Source: Parabacteroides sp. PFB2-10 (GTDB lineage: Bacteria; Bacteroidota; Bacteroidia; Bacteroidales; Tannerellaceae). From it: 64,000 nt of DNA. Numbering within the stretch: the stretch's first letter is position 1; the number at the start of each line of letters is the position of its first letter. Below the pieces are notes generated by a model. It saw only the letters and a program-made list of their open reading frames with translations. It had not been told where the DNA came from and did no database searches. Location: contig NZ_JARXWI010000010.1 in the NCBI RefSeq assembly GCF_029893085.1, forward strand, positions 1 to 64,000, in the 5' to 3' direction. Position numbers and translations under genes: made by a program. This document shows positions 8,631 to 16,981 of the stretch, one piece after another.

Positions 8631-10612
8631 TGACGGAAACATTCTATTATATTGTTTGTGTAGTTCTTTCGCTCCTCTCTCTATTGGGGATATCCATGAT
8701 GAGCAAAGTCTCCTCTTCGGTTCGTGGCAACCTGTTATTATCGTTCTGTCTGTTGGCGGGAACGGTGGTGACCCTGTGGTATTACCAAATTTTCGAAGTC
8801 GGGACAATCTACGCGTTTATACTGATCGGTAGCCTTATCGGGGCTGTCCTGGCCTATAAGGTGCAGATGATACAGATGCCACAGACCGTGGCCATGCTGA
8901 ACGGACTGGGCGGACTGGCCGGTGCTGTGGTGGGCGCTTTGACGCTTATCAACATTGGCGTAAAACCTTCCGACTACCCGCTGTTTGTCAACGTAACAGC
9001 CACATTGGCTATTGTGGTTGGTATGGTTACCTTTGTCGGTAGTATGGTGGCGGCAGGTAAACTGCACCGGTTACTTTCCCAGAAGCCTATTATCTGGAAA
9101 AACCATCAGTTGATCACCATTCTATTGATGATTGGCTCCATCGCTTCGGTTGTTTTTGCCTTCTTCATCGGCCAAGATATGGGCATCCTGTCGAATATCT
9201 ATTTCATCATGGCGGCAGCCGTGGTGTTCGGTTCGTTTTTCGGCTTGGCATTTGCCATCCGGGTAGGCGGCGCTGATATGCCGATCACCATCTCCCTGTT
9301 GACCTCCCTTGCCGGGATAGCGGCCGCGATTGCCGGTATGGCGATCGGCGACCTGTTGGTAGTTTCCATCGGAGGTATCGTCGGTTCATCGGGACTGCTT
9401 CTGACACAGATCATGTGCCGGGCTATGAACCGGAGCCTGGCGGTTATCCTGATGGGGAAAACATCGGTAGATCCTGCGCCTGGAAACAATGAGAAGCCTA
9501 TTGAAACAGCAACGGAAAGCGCCACACCGGAACCACAACCTCAAGAGACCTCGCCCGGCGAGCGGCTGAGATCGGCCGAAAGGGTGATCATTGTTCCCGG
9601 TTATGGTATGGCCTTGGCACAGGCGCAACACCAGGTTCGCCAGCTGGCCGACGCGTTGGAAGCACGGGGCACAGAGGTTAGATACGCCATTCATCCGGTG
9701 GCCGGACGTATGCCGGGGCATATGAATGTATTGCTGGCGGAAGCCGATGTGGCCTACGACCAACTGTATGAAATGGACAATATCAATGATGACTTCAAAG
9801 ATACAGATGTGGTGGTGGTGATCGGAGCCAATGATGTACTGAACCCGGCGGCTCGCGACGCGGAAGGAACTCCGATCTATGGCATGCCGGTATTGAATGT
9901 AGACGAGGCCAAATACATCATCATCTGCAACTTCGACCGGAAACCGGGCTACGCAGGCGTTCCCAATCCGTTGTATGATATGAAAGAGAAGGTAGCGTTG
10001 ATACTTGGTGATGCCAAAGAATCATTAACACAGGTGATGCGCGAGATGAACACGCAGAAGAGCGATGCCCCCGCTGCCGAGCCACAACAGACGACAGGCA
10101 TTAATACCGGAGAGGTACTGAAATCGGCCAAACGGGCGATTATTGTTCCGGGCTACGGCATGGCCTTGGCACAGGCGCAACACCAGGTTCGCCAGCTCGC
10201 CAACGCACTCGAATCACAGGGCACGGAGGTTAGATACGCCATTCATCCGGTGGCCGGACGTATGCCGGGACATATGAATGTATTGCTGGCAGAAGCCGAT
10301 GTGGCCTACGACCAGTTGTATGAGATGGATAATATCAACGATGACTTCAAAGATACGGATCTGGTCGTGGTGATCGGAGCCAACGATGTATTGAACCCGG
10401 CTGCTCATGATGCGAAAGACACCCCTATTTATGGGATGCCCGTATTGAATGTAGAGCAGGCGAAACATATCATCATCTGTAACTTCGACCGCAAACCGGG
10501 TTATGCCGGCGTGCCGAATCCGCTGTATGATATGGAGGATAAAGTAACCATGATGCTGGGTGATGCCAAAGAGTCATTATCCGAGTTATTAAACATATTA
10601 CAAAACGCCTAA
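8627..10612 (+). CDS. pntB: NAD(P) transhydrogenase beta subunit with two tandem NADP(H)-binding domains
   Basis: A 661-residue subunit; usual PntB proteins are about 460-480. Residues 1 to about 275 are the membrane part of domain II with many hydrophobic helices. A Pro/Glu/Thr-rich linker (about 285-310) leads to domain III. Domain III then occurs twice: about 313-475 and about 497-660, offset by exactly 184 residues (552 bp). Each copy has the NADP motif VPGYGMALAQAQ, the HPVAGRMPGHMNVLLAEADV block, GANDVLNPAA, and RKPGYAGVPNPLYD. The frame is open throughout and neither copy is visibly broken. In the family only one domain III per subunit takes hydride from domain I, so the second copy may compete, buffer NADPH or be regulatory; that is inference. 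Confidence 0.93.
   Translation: MMTETFYYIVCVVLSLLSLLGISMMSKVSSSVRGNLLLSFCLLAGTVVTLWYYQIFEVGTIYAFILIGSLIGAVLAYKVQMIQMPQTVAMLNGLGGLAGAVVGALTLINIGVKPSDYPLFVNVTATLAIVVGMVTFVGSMVAAGKLHRLLSQKPIIWKNHQLITILLMIGSIASVVFAFFIGQDMGILSNIYFIMAAAVVFGSFFGLAFAIRVGGADMPITISLLTSLAGIAAAIAGMAIGDLLVVSIGGIVGSSGLLLTQIMCRAMNRSLAVILMGKTSVDPAPGNNEKPIETATESATPEPQPQETSPGERLRSAERVIIVPGYGMALAQAQHQVRQLADALEARGTEVRYAIHPVAGRMPGHMNVLLAEADVAYDQLYEMDNINDDFKDTDVVVVIGANDVLNPAARDAEGTPIYGMPVLNVDEAKYIIICNFDRKPGYAGVPNPLYDMKEKVALILGDAKESLTQVMREMNTQKSDAPAAEPQQTTGINTGEVLKSAKRAIIVPGYGMALAQAQHQVRQLANALESQGTEVRYAIHPVAGRMPGHMNVLLAEADVAYDQLYEMDNINDDFKDTDLVVVIGANDVLNPAAHDAKDTPIYGMPVLNVEQAKHIIICNFDRKPGYAGVPNPLYDMEDKVTMMLGDAKESLSELLNILQNA
9571..10606 (+). 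repeat. 552-bp in-frame direct duplication within pntB
   Basis: The domain III coding sequence is repeated with an offset of 552 bp: TTGTTCCCGG at 9591 matches TTGTTCCGGG at 10143. Some blocks are almost identical (9605-9650 against 10157-10202; the stretch around 9680-9770 against 10232-10322), while others differ mainly at third codon positions. That pattern suggests an old duplication kept by purifying selection, perhaps with local gene conversion. Confidence 0.9.
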
Positions 10613-10630
10613 CATACGTTTAATATAAAG

Positions 10631-10668
10631 AAAGAGGCTGTCTGAAATGTATCAGGCAGCCTCTTTTT
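10631..10668 (+). terminator. Intrinsic terminator of the pnt operon
   Basis: AAAGAGGCTGTCTGA (10631-10645) pairs with TCAGGCAGCCTCTTT (10652-10666), a 15-bp stem with one G-T pair, followed by more T residues. It lies 18 bp after the pntB stop. Confidence 0.88.
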
Positions 10669-10727
10669 TGTTTTGAGGGCTGAGCCCCTGCAAAAGAAGT
10701 CAATCTACCGTGCTTTTTCTGCACGCC

Positions 10728-10877
10728 AAAATTCCCAAATGTTAAAATATCGATTGTAAGCAAAAATGCCGTTTTGCTTACAAATTTATACGTTAAAAAG
10801 TGTTTCTCCCGGGAGTTTGCAAAAATACTCCCGCTTTTTTGCGCGCAAAGTCCCGCGGAAATTACAAATCGTAAATT
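10728..10877 (+). repeat. Dispersed intergenic element, copy A
   Basis: The structured element has these parts in order: an inverted repeat TTGTAAGCAAAA / TTTTGCTTACAA around 10754-10783, ACGTTAAAAAGTGTTT, the palindrome CTCCCGGGAG (10806-10815), a T-rich spacer, GCGCGCAAAGTCCCGCG and a short tail. Close relatives are at 48100-48250 (same strand), 24030-24172 and 33567-33720 (opposite strand). It sits between the pnt terminator and the xylan operon promoter. Confidence 0.8.
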
Positions 10878-10967
10878 AGGGGTTTCTGAACAAGTAGGGA
10901 TGTAAACATAAATTAACAATCACGGATCGCTCTGTAACTATTCATGCAGGAATGCATTGAAGTGATT

Positions 10968-10977
10968 GTATGTTACA
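10968..10977 (-). promoter_or_regulatory. Distal copy of candidate HTCS operator
   Basis: GTATGTTACA is the exact reverse complement of TGTAACATAC, the core of the repeated motif found at 11098, 11139 and 43253. It lies about 130 bp upstream of the main cluster. Confidence 0.45.
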
Positions 10978-11097
10978 AAAATTTGCGCATGGGATACAAG
11001 CTGCGGGATGCCAATAGAAAAGAGAAAGAAAGACAGGTGATTAGGCTTGGTATTATGTTTTGTGCCGGCTGTTCCAACAGGGCGTCGTAGATCGTGC

Positions 11098-11150
11098 ATG
11101 TAACATACGTCATGGTTTATGTAACACATTTTGCAAAAATGTAACATACG
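11098..11150 (+). promoter_or_regulatory. Candidate HTCS operator cluster upstream of the xylan operon
   Basis: ATGTAACATACG occurs at 11098-11109 and again at 11139-11150, with a degenerate copy ATGTAACACATT at 11119-11130 between them. Spacings are 21 and 20 bp, so all three face the same side of the helix. The last copy starts exactly 59 bp upstream of the -7 box at 11198. The only other perfect copy noticed in the window, at 43253-43264, has the same 59-bp spacing to its own -7 box. Confidence 0.6.
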
Positions 11151-11197
11151 CAAAAAGATGCGTATCTAATAATGAATACTCTTTCTTTTCTTGTTTT

Positions 11198-11205
11198 TAC
11201 CTTTG
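11198..11205 (+). promoter_or_regulatory. -7 box of the xylan operon
   Basis: TACCTTTG matches the Bacteroidetes -7 consensus and lies 35 bp upstream of the GH43 start at 11241. No TTTG is seen at the -33 position, which would fit an activator-dependent promoter. Confidence 0.55.
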
Positions 11206-11240
11206 CTGAATACTAATGAATGTATAAAAATGTGATTACC

Positions 11241-12932
11241 ATGAAAAGTGCCACACAAATATCTTTGTGCCTTATATTTTTGTCAGTGTTCTTCATTGTC
11301 TCTTGCGAGCCGGCCATAAAAGAAGAGCCTGTCGCTTATTACGATTACTTTACCTATACGGGTCATGACGATTTTTATGAAAAGAATCCGTTGACCGGAA
11401 AAGATCAGTTCTATAATCCGATACTTCCCGGTTGGTATTCCGACCCAAGCATATGCACGAATGGAGAGGATTACTTCTTAGTGACCTCCTCTTTCGCCTA
11501 TTTTCCGGGTGTACCCATTTTTCACAGCAAAGACCTGGTGAACTGGAAGCAGATCGGCCATGTATTAGACAGACCGTCCCAGCTGACAAGAATGGAAGGA
11601 CGAGGTATCAGCAGAGGTATCTTTGCACCTGCCATCGAATATAATCCGCACAACCAAACGTATTACATGATAACCACTAATGTTTCTGCCGGAAATTTCT
11701 TTGTGAAGACAAAGGATCCTTTCGGCTCTTGGTCGGATCCAATCCCTCTGCCTGAGGTAGGGGGGATTGATCCCTCCTTTTTCTTCGACGACGACGGCCG
11801 TGCGTATATCGTCAACAACGACGGGATGGATGGGAAAGAATTGTATGAAGGACATCGTTCGATCCGGGTACGCGAGTTCGACGTAGTGAACGACAAAACC
11901 ATTGGTCCCTGGAAAATGCTTGTAAACGGAGGTGTAAATTTGGCAGAAAAACCAATATGGATCGAAGGGCCACATTTATATAAAATAAACGGCAAATACT
12001 ACCTGATGGCTGCCGAAGGGGGCACAAGCGAACAACATTCGGAAGTTATTTTCATGGGTGATAGCCCGATGGGCGAATTCAAACCCTGGAATAAGAATCC
12101 GATTCTTACCCAAAGACATCTGCCGGGCGATCGTCCGAACCCAATCACCTGTGCGGGTCATGCCGACCTGATACAAACCAAAGAGGGCGACTGGTGGGCC
12201 GTGTTTCTGGCATGCCGTCCGATCAACAATCAGTTTGAAAACCTGGGACGCGAAACCTTCCTGATGCCTGTGCGCTGGAGCGACGACGGATTTCCTTATA
12301 TGACACGCGACGAAGAACTGATCCCTATGATCTCACAACGAAAAGGGGTTGAAAGGGGAGAAGAGGTTACTTTTGGTAATTTCACCTGGAAAGATGAGTT
12401 CGATACCAATCAATTAGGTATGGAATGGCTAACTCTGCGAACACCGGCAACCGATCTGTATTCGTTTGAGAAACGTCCCGGACAACTGGCGTTGGAGTGC
12501 TCACCGGTCAAGGCGGCAGAGATGAAAACACCTGCTTATATTGGTCGCCGGATGCAACATCATCAATTCACCTGTGAAACCCGTATGCAGTTTCATCCGG
12601 AGAATGAAAAGCAGAAAGCAGGTATGTTATTATTCAAGGATGAGGCACACCATTATTTCTTTGCTTTGCAAAAAACAGCCGGCGGCTATTCGGTTTCTCT
12701 GATACAGACAAGCGATTCGGGTGAAAAAACACTGGCGGAAACACCGGTTAAGAAGGGAAAATTCCTTGATATGAAGGTTGTATCGACAGGTCTTCAATAT
12801 GCCTTCTATTATGCTACCCAAGAGGGCAAATGGGAACTGTTGACCGATCAGGTAGATGCCAGCTACCTCTCGACAGCAACTGCCGGCGGATTCACCGGGT
12901 CGCTCATTGGAATGTATGCTACAAGTGAATAA
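11241..12932 (+). CDS. GH43 beta-xylosidase/alpha-L-arabinofuranosidase, lipoprotein
   Basis: A 563-residue exported enzyme of the xylan system. The start at 11241 gives a lipoprotein signal ending in FFIVSCEP, so it is probably membrane-anchored. An N-terminal five-bladed GH43 domain shows the catalytic trio: D68 (WYSDPSIC, base), D177 (GGIDPSFFF, pKa modulator) and E242 (WIEGPHLY, acid). A C-terminal beta-sandwich of about 190 residues (from about 380, FTWKDEFDTNQLGMEW) is the concanavalin-like domain common in xylan-active GH43 proteins. It is the first gene of the operon, downstream of the candidate HTCS sites, and GH115 starts 21 bp after it. Whether it prefers xylose or arabinose cannot be told. 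Confidence 0.9.
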   Translation: MKSATQISLCLIFLSVFFIVSCEPAIKEEPVAYYDYFTYTGHDDFYEKNPLTGKDQFYNPILPGWYSDPSICTNGEDYFLVTSSFAYFPGVPIFHSKDLVNWKQIGHVLDRPSQLTRMEGRGISRGIFAPAIEYNPHNQTYYMITTNVSAGNFFVKTKDPFGSWSDPIPLPEVGGIDPSFFFDDDGRAYIVNNDGMDGKELYEGHRSIRVREFDVVNDKTIGPWKMLVNGGVNLAEKPIWIEGPHLYKINGKYYLMAAEGGTSEQHSEVIFMGDSPMGEFKPWNKNPILTQRHLPGDRPNPITCAGHADLIQTKEGDWWAVFLACRPINNQFENLGRETFLMPVRWSDDGFPYMTRDEELIPMISQRKGVERGEEVTFGNFTWKDEFDTNQLGMEWLTLRTPATDLYSFEKRPGQLALECSPVKAAEMKTPAYIGRRMQHHQFTCETRMQFHPENEKQKAGMLLFKDEAHHYFFALQKTAGGYSVSLIQTSDSGEKTLAETPVKKGKFLDMKVVSTGLQYAFYYATQEGKWELLTDQVDASYLSTATAGGFTGSLIGMYATSE

Positions 12933-12953
12933 AATGCAATAACAATGCTATCC

Positions 12954-15452
12954 ATGAAAAAAATAAAATTGATTTTAGTAGCCTTATGCCTCTTACCCAT
13001 CAGTTTGATGGCGCAAGTCAGTTCCTTTGTTTTCCCTGAAGATAAGGGAGATTGTTTTCCATTGACCAGATCATCTGTAACAATTCCTATATATATCGAC
13101 CCGGCAGAAGACCCGGGCATACTTCGCGCGGCCGATAATCTGAAAATGGATATCAACGCCGTAACAGGTCAGGCACCTTCTTTAAACAAAAACACAACAC
13201 CTTCGGGTGAAAGAAACGTATTAATAGGAACAATAGGAAAAAGTGAACTGATCGATCAGTTAGTCAAAGAGGGAAAGATCGATGAGCAACAGCTAAAAGG
13301 AAAAAGAGAGAAATTTTTGATCCAGACCGTTGCCAACCCCCTGCCGGGCGTAAAGGAGGCATTGGTTATTGCCGGCAGCGACAAACGGGGAACTATCTAT
13401 GGTATTTATGAACTATCCGCCCAAATTGGTGTATCGCCCTGGTACTATTGGGCCGATGTTCCCGTGAAAAAGCAGACCGATCTCTATGTAAAAAAAGGAA
13501 CCTATACGGATGGTGAACCGGCTGTTCGTTTTCGTGGGATTTTCTTGAACGACGAAGCGCCTGCCCTTAGCGGCTGGTCGGCTGAAACGTTTGGCGGATT
13601 CAACAGCCAATTCTATGAAAAAGTATTCGAACTGATTCTTCGTCTGAAAGGAAATTTCCTGTGGCCGGCTATGTGGGGCAGTGCCTTGTATGACGACGAT
13701 CCCCTGAGTGGGGCGTTGGCCGACGAGATGGGTATCGTGCTCGGCACCTCTCATCACGAACCGCTGGGTCGCGCCCATGTGGAGTGGCAACGCTATGGAA
13801 AGGGAGCCTGGGACTACAGTAAAAACCCGAAAGAGCTGACGCAATTCTGGACCGAAGGCATGGAGCGGATGAAAGACTATGAGACAGTGGTTACCATAGC
13901 GATGCGCGGCGATGGCGACGAAGCCATGAGCAAAGATACCAATGTGGCTCTGTTGGAGAAAATAGTAAAAGATCAACGCAAGATTATCGCCAAGGTAACC
14001 GGCAAGAAAGCCTCGGAAACTCCCCAGGTATGGGCTTTATACAAAGAGGTGCAGGATTATTATGACGAAGGAATGCGTGTGCCTGATGATGTGACCCTAT
14101 TGCTTTGCGACGACAACTGGGGGAATGTGCGCAAGCTCCCTGAACTGACTGCGAAACCTCGCAAAGGCGGATATGGTATGTATTACCATTTCGACTACGT
14201 GGGTGGTCCGCGTAACTATAAGTGGCTGAACGTATCGCAGGTTCCCCGTATCTGGGAACAGATGAATCTGGCCTATCGCTACGGTGTGAAGGAGTTGTGG
14301 GTGGTCAATGTGGGCGACCTGAAACCGATGGAATACCCGATACAGTTCTTCTTAGATATGGCGTGGGATCCCGACCGCTTCAATGAAAACAACCTGTTCC
14401 AGCACACGGTCGATTTCTGTGCCCGTCAGTTTGGAGAGGAATATGCCGAAGAGGCGGCGCGGCTGATCAATCTATATACCAAATACAACCGTCGCGTTAC
14501 ACCGGAATTATTGAATGCGCGTACATACAACCTGCATAATTACAATGAATTCGAAAGGGTAACCCAGGAGTACAAAGAATTGTTGCTCGATGCCATGAAA
14601 TTGAACTACCTATTGCCCGAAGAGGCACGCGACGCTTTCGATCAGTTGGTGCTTTTCCCGATACACGCTTGTGCAAACCTGTATGAAATGTATTATGCCG
14701 TTGCTAAAAACCAGGATCTGGCTGCCAAGAACGATGTGGAAGCCAACAGCTGGGCGGACAAGGTAAAAGCCTGTTACGAACGCGATTCCCTTCTGACGAT
14801 CCATTACCATACGGTGATTGCCGACGGGAAATGGAACCACATGATGTCGCAGACACATATCGGATATACCTATTGGCAGCAACCGCCGTTCCAGGTCATG
14901 CCGAAGGTGCAATATGTGCCTGAAAAAAAGATCCTGTCGGTTCCGGTATTTATTGAAAAAGACAAGTATGTATCGATCGAAGCTGCGAACTATTCACGGG
15001 CGATGCAACCCGGCGATGTTTCCTGGATCACTATTCCCGACCTGGGGAAAACTGTTTCGGCGGTAACGACTACACCGGTAACAGCCTTCCCGGATGCGGA
15101 GACCTACCTGGAATACGATATCGAATTTGCCTCGAGCGGGGAGGCCAAGGTGACGGTTTACGTAGCACCGACATTGAACTTTAATGGAAACCGGGGATTG
15201 AAATATGCCCTTTCCATCGGTGGTGGCGAAGAGCAGATCGTCAATTTCAATGGCCATTACAAAGGAGAATTAGGTCGCTGGCAGGCAGAGAGTATTGTAA
15301 AAACAGCTACGACGCTTCAGGTACCAGGGGCGGGTGTATATACCCTGCGCTTCCGGGCGTTGGATCCGGGCATTGTCCTGCAGAAGATCGTGGTCGACTT
15401 GGGAGGTGTCAAGCCCTCTTACCTGGGACCTCCTCAAAGTGAAACAAAATAA
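12954..15452 (+). CDS. GH115 xylan alpha-1,2-(4-O-methyl)glucuronidase, short form
   Basis: An 832-residue secreted enzyme of family GH115, which removes (methyl)glucuronic acid from internal xylose residues of xylan. The chosen start gives a signal peptide (MKKIKLILVALCLLPISLMAQ); an ATG 9 bp upstream is also possible. Family motifs include RGTIYGIYELS, LWPAMWG, GTSHHEPLGRAHVEW, MRGDGDEAM, LLCDDNWGNVR and MMSQTHIGYTYW. Compared with the second GH115 at 33973 it lacks about 140 residues between the catalytic part and the C-terminal beta domain, going directly from HIGYTYWQQPPFQVMP to a domain starting near YVSIEAANYSRA. This trimmed layout may change access to polymeric substrate. It lies between GH43 and the symporter in one operon. 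Confidence 0.93.
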   Translation: MKKIKLILVALCLLPISLMAQVSSFVFPEDKGDCFPLTRSSVTIPIYIDPAEDPGILRAADNLKMDINAVTGQAPSLNKNTTPSGERNVLIGTIGKSELIDQLVKEGKIDEQQLKGKREKFLIQTVANPLPGVKEALVIAGSDKRGTIYGIYELSAQIGVSPWYYWADVPVKKQTDLYVKKGTYTDGEPAVRFRGIFLNDEAPALSGWSAETFGGFNSQFYEKVFELILRLKGNFLWPAMWGSALYDDDPLSGALADEMGIVLGTSHHEPLGRAHVEWQRYGKGAWDYSKNPKELTQFWTEGMERMKDYETVVTIAMRGDGDEAMSKDTNVALLEKIVKDQRKIIAKVTGKKASETPQVWALYKEVQDYYDEGMRVPDDVTLLLCDDNWGNVRKLPELTAKPRKGGYGMYYHFDYVGGPRNYKWLNVSQVPRIWEQMNLAYRYGVKELWVVNVGDLKPMEYPIQFFLDMAWDPDRFNENNLFQHTVDFCARQFGEEYAEEAARLINLYTKYNRRVTPELLNARTYNLHNYNEFERVTQEYKELLLDAMKLNYLLPEEARDAFDQLVLFPIHACANLYEMYYAVAKNQDLAAKNDVEANSWADKVKACYERDSLLTIHYHTVIADGKWNHMMSQTHIGYTYWQQPPFQVMPKVQYVPEKKILSVPVFIEKDKYVSIEAANYSRAMQPGDVSWITIPDLGKTVSAVTTTPVTAFPDAETYLEYDIEFASSGEAKVTVYVAPTLNFNGNRGLKYALSIGGGEEQIVNFNGHYKGELGRWQAESIVKTATTLQVPGAGVYTLRFRALDPGIVLQKIVVDLGGVKPSYLGPPQSETK

Positions 15453-15483
15453 AACAGATATTACTGAACTAAATGATAAAAAT

Positions 15484-16962
15484 ATGAAGACAACTTCACA
15501 AAAAGTCTCTTTTGGCGAAAAAGTAGGATACAGTCTTGGTGACGGTTCTGCGAATCTGATTTTTCAGATGATGATGATGTTCCAACTGTTCTTTTATACC
15601 GATGTGTTCGGCATAAAAGCATCAGCGGCTGGGATGATTCTTTTGTTTGCCCGTTTTTTCGACGCCTTTGTCGATCCGGTGGTGGGAATCCTTTCCGACC
15701 GTACCAACACGCGTTGGGGTAAATATCGTCCTTGGCTGATCTGGACGGCTATCCCGTTTGCCGTATTTTTCATTCTGGCCTTTACGACGCCCGACTTGAC
15801 CGAACGCGGTAAAATTATCTATGCGGGGATTACCTACACATTGTTGATGTCGATCTATTCATTCAACAACACGCCTTACTCTTCGTTAGGCGGTGTGATG
15901 ACCAGCGACATCAAAGAACGAACCAGTATCTCTACCGTTCGTTTCGTAACGGCAACCATCGCTACCTTTGTCGTGCAGGGTATGACCTTGCCGCTGGTAA
16001 CGAAGTTTGGCGGAAGCACCACCTCACAGAGCGGATGGTTGTGGACTATCACGCTGTTTGCTGTTGTCGGAGTGGTCTTAATGGTTATTACCTTCTTCAC
16101 CACCAAGGAGCGTATCACGCCTCCACCCAACCAGAAAACATCCATCAAGCAGGACTTTAAGGATATCCTTTCCAGTCGTCCCTGGCTGGCGATGTTCATC
16201 CTCACCCTGTTCCTCTTTACTACGTTGGCGATGTGGGGAAGTAGTATGTCGTACTACTTCAATTACGTGGTCGATAAGGACGCTTTGTTTGCCTTCCTCG
16301 GCAATATCGGCTTGACAGGCGACGTAGGCGCCCTGGGCTTCTGGGGAAGCATTTTGGATGCCTTTGGCCTGATCGTTTATGATCCGGAGAATGTATTTGC
16401 TGTTGGTTTCAGTCTCTTCAATATGATCGGATCTGTTATTCAACTTCTGGGTGTGATCCTATTGTCGGGATTCTTGTCGGGTATCTTTGGCAAACGCAAC
16501 GTGTTTATTATTTGCCTGGCTCTGACCGCTCTGTTTACCGGACTGTTCTATGTGGTGCCTGCAGATAATATCCAGGCCATATTCACGCTCAATATCCTCA
16601 AGAGCTTGGCATACGCGCCGACCGTGCCTCTGTTGTGGGCCATGATGGGTGACGTAGCCGACCATTCCGAATGGGTAAATCATCGCCGTGCGACCGGATT
16701 TGTGTTTGCCGGTATCGTATTTGCTCTGAAAACCGGATTAGGTCTGGGTGGAGCCATTTGCGGAGGCATTATCGACTCTTTCGGATTTGTGGCTAACACG
16801 ATTCAATCACCCGAGGCTATCCACGGGATTAAACTAACCTCCGGGATCATTCCCGCCATCACCTTTATGGTGGGGGTTATTGCCTTGATGTTCTATCCGA
16901 TCACCAAGAAAAAGAATGAACATATTCAGGCAGAACTTGCTGAACGTCGTATTAATCAATAA
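15484..16962 (+). CDS. GPH-family sugar:cation symporter (xyloside transporter-like)
   Basis: A 492-residue inner-membrane transporter of the glycoside-pentoside-hexuronide (MelB/XynB-like) family within the MFS fold. The conserved N-terminal segment GEKVGYSLGDGSANLIFQ and the loop DAFVDPVVGILSDRTNTRWG (helices 2-3, with GKYRPWLIW) are diagnostic. About twelve hydrophobic helices are visible. It probably imports xylose oligosaccharides or aldouronic oligosaccharides from the periplasm, given the flanking GH115 and GH10. The start at 15484 (MKTTSQKVS) is preferred over a longer frame that overlaps the GH115 gene. The gap to GH10 is 19 bp. Confidence 0.92.
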   Translation: MKTTSQKVSFGEKVGYSLGDGSANLIFQMMMMFQLFFYTDVFGIKASAAGMILLFARFFDAFVDPVVGILSDRTNTRWGKYRPWLIWTAIPFAVFFILAFTTPDLTERGKIIYAGITYTLLMSIYSFNNTPYSSLGGVMTSDIKERTSISTVRFVTATIATFVVQGMTLPLVTKFGGSTTSQSGWLWTITLFAVVGVVLMVITFFTTKERITPPPNQKTSIKQDFKDILSSRPWLAMFILTLFLFTTLAMWGSSMSYYFNYVVDKDALFAFLGNIGLTGDVGALGFWGSILDAFGLIVYDPENVFAVGFSLFNMIGSVIQLLGVILLSGFLSGIFGKRNVFIICLALTALFTGLFYVVPADNIQAIFTLNILKSLAYAPTVPLLWAMMGDVADHSEWVNHRRATGFVFAGIVFALKTGLGLGGAICGGIIDSFGFVANTIQSPEAIHGIKLTSGIIPAITFMVGVIALMFYPITKKKNEHIQAELAERRINQ

Positions 16963-16981
16963 CTATAAAAAAAAGACAACC

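Noticed and set aside
8627-10612. Assembly artefact as explanation of the pntB duplication
   Set aside because: The copies differ at many third positions and linkers, so it is not a simple duplicated read or collapsed repeat, though long reads would settle it.
10938-11153. 71-codon minus-strand open frame in the xylan promoter region
   Set aside because: Covers the repeated operator motif; composition explained by the regulatory repeats.
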